From positions 186,001 to 250,000 of the forward strand of contig NZ_PJMU01000003.1 of NCBI RefSeq assembly GCF_002846395.1: a DNA stretch of 64,000 bases, in the 5' to 3' direction. Made by a program: the position numbers and the translations under genes. Positions 1-7,722 of this stretch are shown here, in pieces. Within the stretch, counting starts at the first letter, position 1, and each line of letters begins with the position of its first letter. Under the pieces are notes generated by a model, which saw nothing but the letters and a program-made list of their open reading frames with translations, was not told where the DNA came from and ran no database searches. Source of the DNA: Pontibacter ramchanderi (GTDB taxonomy: Bacteria; Bacteroidota; Bacteroidia; Cytophagales; Hymenobacteraceae).

Positions 1-85
1 CAGCCAGCACTTTCACGATCCCTTCCCCAATTCCTTTGGCCCCGCCTGTCACAATGATCACTTTATCTTTTAGCTCTAAATCCAT
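1..85 (-). CDS. Short-chain dehydrogenase, N-terminal fragment (cut by window edge)
   Basis: The first 28 codons of a minus-strand gene begin with the ATG at 83-85 and read MDLELKDKVIIVTGGAKGIG followed by EGIVKVLA. The TGGAKGIG stretch is the glycine-rich NAD(P)-binding motif at the start of classical short-chain dehydrogenases. The gene starts only 12 bases after the fuconolactonase-like gene stops, on the same strand, so it is probably the last or a later gene of the fucose operon. By pathway logic it could be L-fucose dehydrogenase or a second sugar-acid dehydrogenase. The family is clear, but the substrate is inference because the substrate-binding part lies outside the window. Confidence 0.8.
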   Translation of the reverse strand, partial: MDLELKDKVIIVTGGAKGIGEGIVKVLA

Positions 86-97
86 AGCAGCTTTGTT

Positions 98-925
98 TTA
101 AGTCAGGTTGTAAAATCTGGCTGCATTCCCTCCGAAGAAAGCCGCCTGCTCCGTCTCGCTGAAAGAAGCGAAGTACTCCTCCACGATGCCCAGCATGTCG
201 GCATAGCTGGCGGCCACCAGGCACACCGGCCAGTCAGAGCCAAACAGAATGCGTTTTGTTCCAAATGCTTCTACCGCAGTGTCCAGATAAGGTATAAAGT
301 CTTCTTTTTTCCAATTCCTCCAGTCTGCCTCCGTCACCATGCCCGATAGTTTGCAGTAAGTATTTTCATGAACGGCCAACGCGCTTATACCTTTTCGCCA
401 GTTACGCAATTCCTGGTTTCGGATATCCGGCTTGGCCAGGTGGTCGAGCACGAAAGGCTGGTTTGGGAAATGCGCTACAAGCTGCTCCGCATACGCCAGC
501 TGGTCCCGGTAGATCAGAAGGTCATAGGTATAGCCATACCTGGCGAGCTTTCCGATACCCCGCATAAAGTCGGGCCGTAACATCAGGGCCTTGTCCGGCT
601 GCCCCTGCAAGATATACCGGAAACCTTTCATCTTCGGGAACTGGCTGTAATAATCCAGGCGGGCATCCAGGTTTTCGTCTTGTAGCTCCACCCAGCCAAC
701 GACTCCTTTTACAAAGTCATGCGCCTGCTCCAGCAGAAACCTGTTCTCTGCTTCGGGCTGCGCCGACTGCACCAGTACACAGCCGTCAAAGCCGTGCTGC
801 CGTAACAGCGGTTCCAGATCCGATGGCATAAAATCCCTCCGGATCGATGCCATTTCATCGGTGATCCAGCTGTCACGCTCCGGGTTATACTGCCAGAAGT
901 GCTGATGGGCGTCTATTTTAACCAT
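98..925 (-). CDS. COG3618 amidohydrolase, probable L-fuconolactonase
   Basis: This 275-residue amidohydrolase (TIM-barrel, amidohydrolase-2 type) starts MVKIDAHQHFW, where the HxH metal-site motif is visible at the end of strand 1. Later marks are VLDHLAKPD near the middle and LFGSDWPV near the C-terminus, the DHxAKP and GSDWP motifs typical of COG3618 sugar lactonases. Members of this family are known to open L-fuconolactone to L-fuconate. It overlaps the upstream FAH gene by 8 bases and shares an operon with a FucP permease, which supports fuconolactone as substrate. It has no signal peptide, so it is cytoplasmic. Related lactones such as galactono- or rhamnonolactone cannot be excluded. 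Confidence 0.85.
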   Translation of the reverse strand: MVKIDAHQHFWQYNPERDSWITDEMASIRRDFMPSDLEPLLRQHGFDGCVLVQSAQPEAENRFLLEQAHDFVKGVVGWVELQDENLDARLDYYSQFPKMKGFRYILQGQPDKALMLRPDFMRGIGKLARYGYTYDLLIYRDQLAYAEQLVAHFPNQPFVLDHLAKPDIRNQELRNWRKGISALAVHENTYCKLSGMVTEADWRNWKKEDFIPYLDTAVEAFGTKRILFGSDWPVCLVAASYADMLGIVEEYFASFSETEQAAFFGGNAARFYNLT

Positions 926-1769
926 AGGCTTTTACAATCTGCTTAGACGAGCCCAAACCTTCTATCCCTAACTCCACCACATCACCTTCCTGCAGGTATA
1001 CTTGCGGGTTCATACCTAAGCCGACACCGGCGGGAGTGCCTGTCGTGATCATATCGCCGGGCAGCAGCGTCATGAACTGGCTCAGGTAAGAAACCAGGAA
1101 TGGAATTTTGAAAATCAGGTTGGCTGTGGTGCCCTCCTGCATGGTCTTACCGTTCACGGTCAGCCACAGGCGCAGGTTATCGATATCGCCTAGTTCGTCG
1201 GGCGTGGCCAGGAAAGGCCCGACCGGTGCGAAAGTATCGTTGCTCTTGCCCTTCACCCACTGTCCACCACGCTCCAGCTGAAACTCGCGCTCGCTGTAGT
1301 CGTTGTGCAGGGTATAGCCTGCCACAAAATCCAGCGCTTCCGACTCCGACACATAGCTGGCTTTTCTGCCGATCACAACGGCCAGTTCCACTTCCCAGTC
1401 CAGCTTTTTGGCGTTCTTCGGTATTACTACGTCATCGTTGGGCCCGCATAGTGCCGAAGTTGCCTTAAAGAAAACGATTGGCTCCTGTGGGATGGCAGCG
1501 TTTGTCTCCCTTGCATGGTCAGCGTAGTTGAGTCCGATGCAAATAATCTTAGACGGGCGGGCAATTGCTGAACCGAACCGCACGCCGTCCGGTACCAGCG
1601 GCAGCTTCCCCTCATTTTGCTGTACATAGGCTGCTAGTCGATCAAGGCCGTTGCGTTCAAAGAACTGCTCATTGTAATCTTCACCAAAGGCAGAAACATC
1701 GTATTCTACATCGTTCAAAATCACGCCGGCTTTCTCCTGCCCCGGCTCTCCGAATCTGAATAGTTTCAT
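918..1769 (-). CDS. FAH-family hydrolase, probable 2,4-diketo-3-deoxy-L-fuconate hydrolase
   Basis: This 283-residue fumarylacetoacetate-hydrolase-family protein has a short N-terminal domain and the conserved fold from about residue 70. GLNYADHA, DWEVELAVVIG (metal-binding acidic residues), HNDYSER, KSNDTFAPVGP and TTGTPAGVGLGM are all present. In oxidative fucose and rhamnose routes, FAH-family enzymes split the 2,4-diketo-3-deoxy sugar acid into pyruvate and lactate. Its place between a short-chain dehydrogenase and the lactonase fits that step exactly. The end overlaps the next gene by 8 bases, which suggests translational coupling. The family is certain and the substrate is inferred from context. 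Databases often label such proteins ureidoglycolate lyase, which the neighbours do not support. Confidence 0.85.
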   Translation of the reverse strand: MKLFRFGEPGQEKAGVILNDVEYDVSAFGEDYNEQFFERNGLDRLAAYVQQNEGKLPLVPDGVRFGSAIARPSKIICIGLNYADHARETNAAIPQEPIVFFKATSALCGPNDDVVIPKNAKKLDWEVELAVVIGRKASYVSESEALDFVAGYTLHNDYSEREFQLERGGQWVKGKSNDTFAPVGPFLATPDELGDIDNLRLWLTVNGKTMQEGTTANLIFKIPFLVSYLSQFMTLLPGDMITTGTPAGVGLGMNPQVYLQEGDVVELGIEGLGSSKQIVKAYG

Positions 1770-1943
1770 GGTAATTGTTTGTAAGTATTAATTTCGCTCC
1801 AGATTTGCACTCGAGCGCTACATTTTGGATTTAGAGCGTGTACCCCCTGATCGAGGTAGCTCGGTTCATTCAATTTGTTGTCTCTGTCGACTATCATGCC
1901 CCTACCATTCCCGAAGGCGGGACTCATCGTCAGAGTTGTTTCG
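1770..1943. other. Intergenic spacer in the fucose operon
   Basis: The 174 bases between the short-chain dehydrogenase and the FAH gene hold no credible ORF. The only structure I see is a small CCCG-AAGG-CGGG hairpin near 1911-1922. No clear -7 box was seen, so the genes on either side are probably still co-transcribed. Confidence 0.4.
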
Positions 1944-2708
1944 TTAGTTGTTCAATTTGATAAAGCCTCCGTCGATCGGGTAGTCGCAGCCGGTAATGAA
2001 AGCCGCTTCGTCAGAGCAAAGAAAGAGGGCGAGTGCAGCTACTTCCTCCGGTCTGGCCATTCGTCCGATAGGCTGGGTTTTGGAGAGTTTTTCAAACATC
2101 TCATCTTCCTTCCCCGGATAGTTCTTCGCAATAAAACCATCCACAAAAGGGGTATGGACGCGGGCCGGGGACACGCTGTTGCACCTGATATTATCCGAAA
2201 GATAATCTTTTGCGACAGACAAGGTCATGGCATGTATAGCGCCTTTGCTCATGGAGTAGGCAAAGCGGTCCGGTATACCTACATGGGAAACGATAGACGC
2301 CAGATTCAGGATCGTACCGCCCCCCTGCTCTCTCATCCGGCTGACAGCAGCCTGCAGGCAGTTATAAGCACCTTTCACGTTTACCTGGTAGATCCTGTCC
2401 AGGTCTGCCTCAGAAGTATTTTCCAGGTTGCCCACATGCGCTATACCTGCATTGTTGACCAGGATGTCCACTCCCCCAATGGCTTCGAACACCTTGTTTA
2501 CCTGGTCCTGCCGGCTCACATCGCAGGTATGGATGAAGACAAGACCACCAGCAGCTTCAATTTCTGCCCTAGTTTCATAGGCCGCCGCTTCGTGCAGTTC
2601 CACCACGTGCACCTCGGCACCCTGTCTTGCGAATACCAGCGCGATGGCTTTCCCAATGCCGCTTCCGCCACCGGTCACAATCGCTTTCTTTCCTGTTAGC
2701 TTAAACAT
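1944..2708 (-). CDS. Short-chain dehydrogenase, probable 2-keto-3-deoxy-L-fuconate dehydrogenase
   Basis: A 254-residue classical SDR. The cofactor motif TGGGSGIG lies at residues 12-19, NNAG near 87, the catalytic serine in LASIVS near 136, and the YxxxK pair in YSMSK near 150. The C-terminus has the usual GCDYPIDGG ending. The E in VVELHEA after strand 2 points to NAD rather than NADP. Between the dehydratase and the FAH hydrolase, the expected job is oxidation of 2-keto-3-deoxy-L-fuconate at C4. It is cytoplasmic, with no signal peptide. A 174-base gap separates it from the FAH gene and 140 bases from the dehydratase, so spacing in this part of the operon is loose. Confidence 0.8.
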   Translation of the reverse strand: MFKLTGKKAIVTGGGSGIGKAIALVFARQGAEVHVVELHEAAAYETRAEIEAAGGLVFIHTCDVSRQDQVNKVFEAIGGVDILVNNAGIAHVGNLENTSEADLDRIYQVNVKGAYNCLQAAVSRMREQGGGTILNLASIVSHVGIPDRFAYSMSKGAIHAMTLSVAKDYLSDNIRCNSVSPARVHTPFVDGFIAKNYPGKEDEMFEKLSKTQPIGRMARPEEVAALALFLCSDEAAFITGCDYPIDGGFIKLNN

Positions 2709-2718
2709 TTCGATTGTT

Positions 2719-2837
2719 GATTGTTAATTATTGATTGTTGGTTGTTTTGGGGTGAAGATGATTAGGCTGGTCATGTTAATTGCGAGGTATCAACCACAAT
2801 AGTCAAACAAACAATTGACAATCAACATTTAACAATC
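2719..2837. repeat. Imperfect AT-rich inverted repeat between dehydratase and dehydrogenase genes
   Basis: The left arm (about 2719-2749) is built from repeated GATTGTT units. The right arm (about 2805-2837) carries the complementary AACAATC units, with a spacer of about 55 bases. The arms match imperfectly over roughly 30 bases and could fold in RNA into one long AU-rich stem within the operon transcript. No ORF or transposase is associated. It may affect transcript stability or be a remnant of a small repeat family. Confidence 0.5.
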
Positions 2838-2848
2838 CACATCTTCCT

Positions 2849-4507
2849 TTAGAGCGAAACCCCGCGTTTCCAGAAGATAAAATCGTCCTGCCCCAGTTCC
2901 ATTGCCCGGGTATCGTATTCCCCGCTGGCCAGTCCGATGATATATTCCAGCATCTCCTCACCCAACTCTTCAATTGTTTTTTCCCCACTGATCACAGGCC
3001 CGGCATCCAGGTCGATCATGTCGGGCAGCCGGGTGGCCAGGCTAGTGTTACTCGAAATTTTAACCACAGGAGCAACAGGATTTCCGGTAGGCGTGCCCAG
3101 GCCTGTGGTGAACAGCTGCACTGTACAGCCCGCCCCCGCCATGGCCGTTGTGCTCTCTACATCATTGCCCGGTGTACAAAGCAGCGTCAGTCCGCTCTTA
3201 CGCACGTACTGGCCATACCCGAGCACGTCCACTACCGGCGAGGTACCTCCCTTTTTGGCGGCTCCTGCCGACTTGATGGCGTCTGTGATCAGGCCGTCGC
3301 GAATATTGCCCGGCGAGGGATTCATATCGAAGCCGGATCCTACTGCCTCTGCACGGGCAGCGTATTCCCGCATGAGCCGCACAAAACGCTCCGCGGTTTC
3401 ATCGTCTGTGCATCTGTTTATTAGTTCCTGCTCTACCCCGCATAGCTCTGGGAACTCACTCAGCACGATTCTGCCTCCCAGGGCTGCAATCAGATCTGCC
3501 GTATAGCCCACCGCCGGGTTAGCCGATATGCCCGAGAAACCGTCCGAGCCACCGCATTCCACCCCAATGACCAGTTTGTCGAGTTTGGCTGGCTGTCGTT
3601 CGCAGCGGTTGGCCTCAGCCATACCTTTAAAAGTCTGCAAAATGGCCTCCGACAGCATGGCAGACTCTGAGGCGGCTTGCTGTTGCTCTAGTACAAACAG
3701 CGGTTTGGCAAACGCTGGGTCCCGTTCCCAAATCTTTTGCTGCAGCATGTCTACCTGCGCATGCTGGCAGCCGAGGCTCAGCACCGTTACGCCAGCCACA
3801 TTCGGATTAACGCAATAGCCGGCCAGCAGTGCGCACAGGTTTTCCGCGTCCTCGCGGGTGCCGCCGCAACCACCGTCATGGGCGATAAACTTGATCCCAT
3901 CGAGGTTCGGGAAGAGGCGGCTCTGAGAGGTATAAACAGGACTCTCGGCCAGGTCGATCTCCTGCAGGTCTTTGCCCTGGCGGTAGAGGTTGGAGAGCTC
4001 CCGTACCTGCGCCTGGTATCTGTCCGGAGCGGCATAACCCAGCTCTTTCAGAAAAGCGTGCTTCAGCGTCTCGATGTTCCGGTTCTCGCAGAAAACCAGC
4101 GGCAGCACCAGCCAGTAGTTACGGGTGCCCACCTGCCCATCGGCGCGGTGGTAGCCCCTGAAGGTACGTTGCATCCACTTGCTCACATCCGGTGCCTGCC
4201 AGGTATACGACGCGCTCTTCTGCGAAAAACCTTCGGCAGCGTGTTTTAAATTTTCGGTAGTCAGTAAACTCCCCGCCGGCAAAAAACAGGTCGTTTTACC
4301 GACCAGCACGCCATACATGTATACCTCAGCACCGATGGCCAGGTCCGTTATGGTGAACTTGTGCTTGGCTGGCACGGGGTCATTTAAGGTAAGCTCCTGT
4401 CCGTCAATGAAAATACGGTTGCCCGCCTGCTGATCCTGCAGTGCCACCAGCACATTGTCTTTGGGGTGAATCCGGAGGTAGGTTTGTCTGTCTGTCGTTT
4501 TCATCAT
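2849..4507 (-). CDS. UxaA-family (altronate-type) dehydratase, probable L-fuconate dehydratase
   Basis: A 552-residue protein in which the N-terminal SAF domain (about 10-95) is fused to the large UxaA/GarD catalytic part (about 120-545). Visible family motifs are GYHRADGQVGTRNYW, HDGGCGGTREDA, LSLGCQHAQ, GVECGGSDGFSG and SPGNIRDGL. The cysteines in these motifs match those that bind iron in this family. Known members dehydrate altronate or galactarate. Here the neighbours (FucP, mutarotase, lactonase, SDR, FAH) leave exactly the sugar-acid dehydration step empty, so L-fuconate is the likely substrate. The characterised fuconate dehydratases are enolase-superfamily, so this would be a non-homologous replacement. 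Two adjacent ATGs at 4505-4507 and 4502-4504 make the first residue ambiguous by one. Confidence 0.85.
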   Translation of the reverse strand: MMKTTDRQTYLRIHPKDNVLVALQDQQAGNRIFIDGQELTLNDPVPAKHKFTITDLAIGAEVYMYGVLVGKTTCFLPAGSLLTTENLKHAAEGFSQKSASYTWQAPDVSKWMQRTFRGYHRADGQVGTRNYWLVLPLVFCENRNIETLKHAFLKELGYAAPDRYQAQVRELSNLYRQGKDLQEIDLAESPVYTSQSRLFPNLDGIKFIAHDGGCGGTREDAENLCALLAGYCVNPNVAGVTVLSLGCQHAQVDMLQQKIWERDPAFAKPLFVLEQQQAASESAMLSEAILQTFKGMAEANRCERQPAKLDKLVIGVECGGSDGFSGISANPAVGYTADLIAALGGRIVLSEFPELCGVEQELINRCTDDETAERFVRLMREYAARAEAVGSGFDMNPSPGNIRDGLITDAIKSAGAAKKGGTSPVVDVLGYGQYVRKSGLTLLCTPGNDVESTTAMAGAGCTVQLFTTGLGTPTGNPVAPVVKISSNTSLATRLPDMIDLDAGPVISGEKTIEELGEEMLEYIIGLASGEYDTRAMELGQDDFIFWKRGVSL

Positions 4508-4512
4508 CGTGC

Positions 4513-4842
4513 TTATAAAGCAAATAGCTTATTCATCGGCTGCCACTTCTCACCGGCTGCTACGCCCGGCAGTCCCTGCTGGTATTTCCACATCAGTTCT
4601 TCCCACTCCTGCACTTTGGGGTTGGCAGCGTCCATAGCTGCTTTACGCTCAAAACAGAATGTATCTTTCACTTCCATGATCATAAAAAGCCGGTTCTCCC
4701 ACCGGTATATCTCCATATGGTCTATACCCGCATACCGGATACTGGCGATGATCTCGGGCCATACACTTTTATGCCAGGCTTCGTATTCGGCGATCAGGCA
4801 TGGGTCATTTTTCAGGTCTAGCGCAAAACAGTAGCGGGGCAT
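4513..4842 (-). CDS. RhaM-type sugar mutarotase (L-fucose or L-rhamnose)
   Basis: A 109-residue L-rhamnose mutarotase-family protein (old DUF718), close to the family's usual size of about 104. It shows the RYCFALDLKNDP start, EYEAWHKSVWPEI, and a centre of YRWENRLFMIMEV, with MWKYQQ-LPG towards the end. The enzyme interconverts the anomers of a 6-deoxy-hexose so that the dehydrogenase receives the right form. It lies 5 bases before the dehydratase start and 29 bases after the FucP stop, tightly inside the operon. Because the transporter next door is FucP-like and fucosidases are encoded nearby, fucose is the more likely sugar. Confidence 0.85.
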   Translation of the reverse strand: MPRYCFALDLKNDPCLIAEYEAWHKSVWPEIIASIRYAGIDHMEIYRWENRLFMIMEVKDTFCFERKAAMDAANPKVQEWEELMWKYQQGLPGVAAGEKWQPMNKLFAL

Positions 4843-4871
4843 AAAACTGGCTTAAGGTTGAATGGGAAAAG

Positions 4872-6200
4872 CTAAAGGACACTTGTCACAGGCTGCGTTA
4901 CCAACGCATCTGCTTCTTTTTTACGAGCTGCTATTTCCGGTTTTTCTGCCACGAAGGCATACAGCGCAATTACCAGAAAACACAGGAGCGGCACATAGAA
5001 CGCCAGCCCTATATCCTGCGTCAGGTCGGAGACGTAGCCCTGAACGGAGGTCAGGATTGCGCCGCCAAGTATAGCCATGATCAGGCCCGAGCCGCCAATC
5101 TTTGTGTCTTCTCCCAAGCCCCGTATACCTAATCCGTAAATGGTGGGGAACATCAGGGACATACACCCGGATATCCCGATGAGCGCGTAGACGCCTGCCG
5201 GGCCGTTCCCGTAGATCACGACAAGGGTAAGCGCAGCGGCGGCAATTGCGGTGGCAAACAGGAGTGTCTTCGGTTGAATGAACTTCATCAGGGCTGTGAA
5301 CGCGAACCTGCTCGCCATAAAGAGCACCAGTGAGGCCATGTAGTAAGTGGAGGCATCGCTTTCGTTTAGCCTGAGCTCCAGCATGACGTAGCGGATCGTA
5401 AAGGACCATACGCCGATCTGCGCGCCCACATAAAAGAATTGGGCCACAACCGCCCAAACATAGTTAGGTGTTCTGACCAGCCTGCTGAACGTTGCAGCCA
5501 GCTCTACCTTCGAATCGGTATCAGAGGCTTTGGGCATCCTTGTAAAATAGAGCACACCCCACAGCAGCACCAGGAAAAGGGCGATGCCCACGTAAGGGCC
5601 CATTACAGCGGTCAGTTCCTCAGACTGCACAGCCGCCAGTTCGTCGGCGTTCAGGCCTGACCGTTCTTCTGCATTTAGCTGGTTGAGTTGCGACAGGATA
5701 AACACTTTGCTCAGCAGCACCCCCGATATAGAGCCGATCGGGTTAAAAGACTGGGCCAGGTTCAGGCGCCTCGTGCCGGATTCCGCTGGCCCCATGGCTA
5801 CAATGTACGGGTTGGCTGCCGTTTCCAGAATGGATAGTCCGCCAGCCAGCACATAGAGCGCTACCAGAAAATAACCGTAAGACAACGTGAGGCTGGCCGG
5901 ATAGAACAGCAACGCCCCAAGGATAAACAACCCCAGCCCTACCAGTATACCTGTCTTATAGGAATACTTTTTTATCAGTATAGCGGCAGGCAAGGCCAGG
6001 CAAAAGTAGGCCCCGTAAAAAGCCATCTGGATCCATGAGGTCTGGAAGTCAGACATGCTCATGATCCGCTTGAAAGCAGCCAGCAGGGTATCCGTCATGT
6101 TATTAGCCAGCCCCCATAAAAAAAACAGGCTTGTGACAAGGATAAAGGGTCCTAAAGTGCCCGGTGCTAAAAGAAAATTTTTTCTGGGAGCTGTATGCAT
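4872..6200 (-). CDS. fucP: L-fucose permease (MFS, FucP type)
   Basis: This 442-residue major facilitator carrier has about twelve hydrophobic segments. The start ILVTSLFFLWGLANNMTDTL and the following FQTSWIQMAFYGAYF, then ETAANPYIV and RLNLAQSFNPIGS, are hallmarks of the FucP fucose:proton symporter family. It sits in the inner membrane and would bring in fucose released in the periplasm by the two GH29 fucosidases of this window. It is the first gene of the minus-strand fucose operon and is divergent from the AraC-type regulator across 279 bases. Related FucP-like carriers can move galactose, glucose or GlcNAc, but the operon content argues for fucose. Confidence 0.9.
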   Translation of the reverse strand: MHTAPRKNFLLAPGTLGPFILVTSLFFLWGLANNMTDTLLAAFKRIMSMSDFQTSWIQMAFYGAYFCLALPAAILIKKYSYKTGILVGLGLFILGALLFYPASLTLSYGYFLVALYVLAGGLSILETAANPYIVAMGPAESGTRRLNLAQSFNPIGSISGVLLSKVFILSQLNQLNAEERSGLNADELAAVQSEELTAVMGPYVGIALFLVLLWGVLYFTRMPKASDTDSKVELAATFSRLVRTPNYVWAVVAQFFYVGAQIGVWSFTIRYVMLELRLNESDASTYYMASLVLFMASRFAFTALMKFIQPKTLLFATAIAAAALTLVVIYGNGPAGVYALIGISGCMSLMFPTIYGLGIRGLGEDTKIGGSGLIMAILGGAILTSVQGYVSDLTQDIGLAFYVPLLCFLVIALYAFVAEKPEIAARKKEADALVTQPVTSVL

Positions 6201-6479
6201 GATCTTGGTTAGTTAAACAAACACGGATGATCGTTAAAATTTGCAGGAACAGGTACTACAGGGTAGCTGCATGAAGCCGCTACACCAGTCATTAAGAAAT
6301 TCAAACCACAGTGTTGATAGAGGCAGCTACTACAAAGTAAACAAATTACGCTTCCCGGAATAGTGAAGAGATTGACCAATTAATAAACTATTTTGGCATA
6401 ATTGGACACAACTTTTGTTAAATCCCAACCAACATGACATATTAGAAGTGTCTTTGCTGTACCTGTTATCTCCAGCTCT
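6201..6479. promoter_or_regulatory. Divergent control region, fucP operon / araC-type gene
   Basis: This 279-base, AT-rich gap separates the divergent fucP and AraC-family genes and must carry promoters for both. It contains an inverted pair GTAGCTGC (6263-6270) and GCAGCTAC (6323-6330), which could be half-sites for the adjacent regulator. On the minus strand, TACTTTG and TAATTTG words near 6330-6350 resemble a Bacteroidota -7 box with one base missing. None of these is strong enough to call a start site. Confidence 0.45.
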
Positions 6480-7352
6480 ATGAAGTCACACCTTATAAAA
6501 ATTTCAACCGCGCCAACACAGTCTTTCAGCATCCGGCAGGACAAGGTACCCTTCATTAACAACAGGTGGCACTACCACCCGGAACTGGAGCTGATTCACA
6601 TCAGGCAGGGAGAAGGTTTGCAGTTTGTAGGAGACAGTATTCAGCGCTTCTGCTCGGGCGATCTGCTGCTCATCGGATCTAACCTATCACACTATTGGCG
6701 CTTTGATGATGCCTATTTCGGTGAAGACCCAAAACTAAAGGCCGATGTATGTGTCGCTCATTTCGGTGAAAACTTTTGGGGAGAGACATTCAGCAACTTA
6801 CCAGAGAATAAGCTTATCAAGGCGACACTGGAGAAAGCAAAGTTGGGTATGCAGATAACAGGCAAGACACGGCAAACGGTAGGCCGCCTGCTCGACGAAA
6901 GTCTCCAGGCAGATGGAGCCAGAAGGATCATTCTACTGCTGGAGATACTGGACCTGATTTCCAGGAGTAGCCAGACGCAAATGCTTTCCTCCATAGGCTT
7001 TAAGATGAAACTTGAAAAAGCAGAAGAAGAGCGGATTGGCAGGATATACGAGTATTCCCTGGCCAACTTCAGAAACAAGATAGAACTTCAGGAGATTGCG
7101 TCTGTTGCATACCTAAGCCATAACTCATTCTGCCGTTATTTTAAGTCAAAGACCAGAAAGACTTACTCTCAGTTTCTAATAGAAATCAGAGTTGGGCAGG
7201 CCTGCAAACTTATTATGGAAAACAGGCTCGACATGAAGCAGGTCTGTTACGAAAGCGGTTTCAACAACCTAACCAGTTTTTACAAGTGTTTTAAAAAGAT
7301 TACAGGCAAAAGTCCGCTACTCTACCAAAGGGAATTCCTGCATTCGGGGTAA
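6480..7352 (+). CDS. AraC-family transcriptional regulator
   Basis: A 290-residue regulator with an N-terminal cupin-like sensor (about 1-130; WHYHPELELIHI and GDLLLIGSNLSHYW are typical) and a C-terminal AraC DNA-binding domain (about 190-288) with two helix-turn-helix units. The first contains LQEIASVAYLSHNSFCRYFK; the second ends in ESGFNNLTSFYKCFKKITGKSP. It starts divergently from fucP, so it is the likely activator or repressor of the fucose operon, with fucose or a breakdown product as effector. That target is inferred only from position. Base composition is visibly more AT-rich than the glycosidase genes around it. Confidence 0.88.
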   Translation: MKSHLIKISTAPTQSFSIRQDKVPFINNRWHYHPELELIHIRQGEGLQFVGDSIQRFCSGDLLLIGSNLSHYWRFDDAYFGEDPKLKADVCVAHFGENFWGETFSNLPENKLIKATLEKAKLGMQITGKTRQTVGRLLDESLQADGARRIILLLEILDLISRSSQTQMLSSIGFKMKLEKAEEERIGRIYEYSLANFRNKIELQEIASVAYLSHNSFCRYFKSKTRKTYSQFLIEIRVGQACKLIMENRLDMKQVCYESGFNNLTSFYKCFKKITGKSPLLYQREFLHSG

Positions 7353-7722
7353 ACTAGGGGCGCAACTCCAAATTATATGGTCCGCGCCCTGGGTTCACGG
7401 TACCTGTACTGCTTGCATATGTTAAACATAAGCGATAGTTCCGATGATGACAACGCAAACGTTTGCTATACCTTATTCAACAAACTATGTGTGAGAAGGT
7501 ATGCCCGACAAGCATTTTTTCCTTAACTTTTGCCTATAAAATCAAGCTTACTCCCAAACGAACGTTGTTTTCAGCCATTGAGGGGCGAATTGAAGTCTGA
7601 AGTTGATCACCAGACTTTACCTGCGGTGCCAGTGCACATCCACTAAAACAGAAGATAATGCGGCTTTACACCGCCTTAATACATACTACATAATACATCT
7701 CTAAAGCACTAACCAATTTAAT
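7353..7722. promoter_or_regulatory. 370-base leader of the GH20-GH2-GH92 cluster
   Basis: No ORF is visible. The gap holds a 12-base perfect palindrome at 7455-7466 (listed separately) and a small GCGG-CCGC hairpin close to the GH20 start. TTAACTTTTGCC near 7522-7533 looks like a -7 element with wrong spacing. The length suggests a long regulated leader. I see no riboswitch fold I can name. Confidence 0.4.
7455..7466. promoter_or_regulatory. LacI/PurR-type operator palindrome
   Basis: GCAAACGTTTGC is a perfect 12-base palindrome with the central CG and the flanking AAC/GTT pattern characteristic of LacI-family operators (compare the PurR box). It lies about 257 bases before the GH20 start codon, in the only gap upstream of the plus-strand glycosidase cluster. 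No LacI-family gene is present in the window, so the cognate regulator would be encoded elsewhere. The palindrome is seen; its binding role is inference. Confidence 0.5.
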
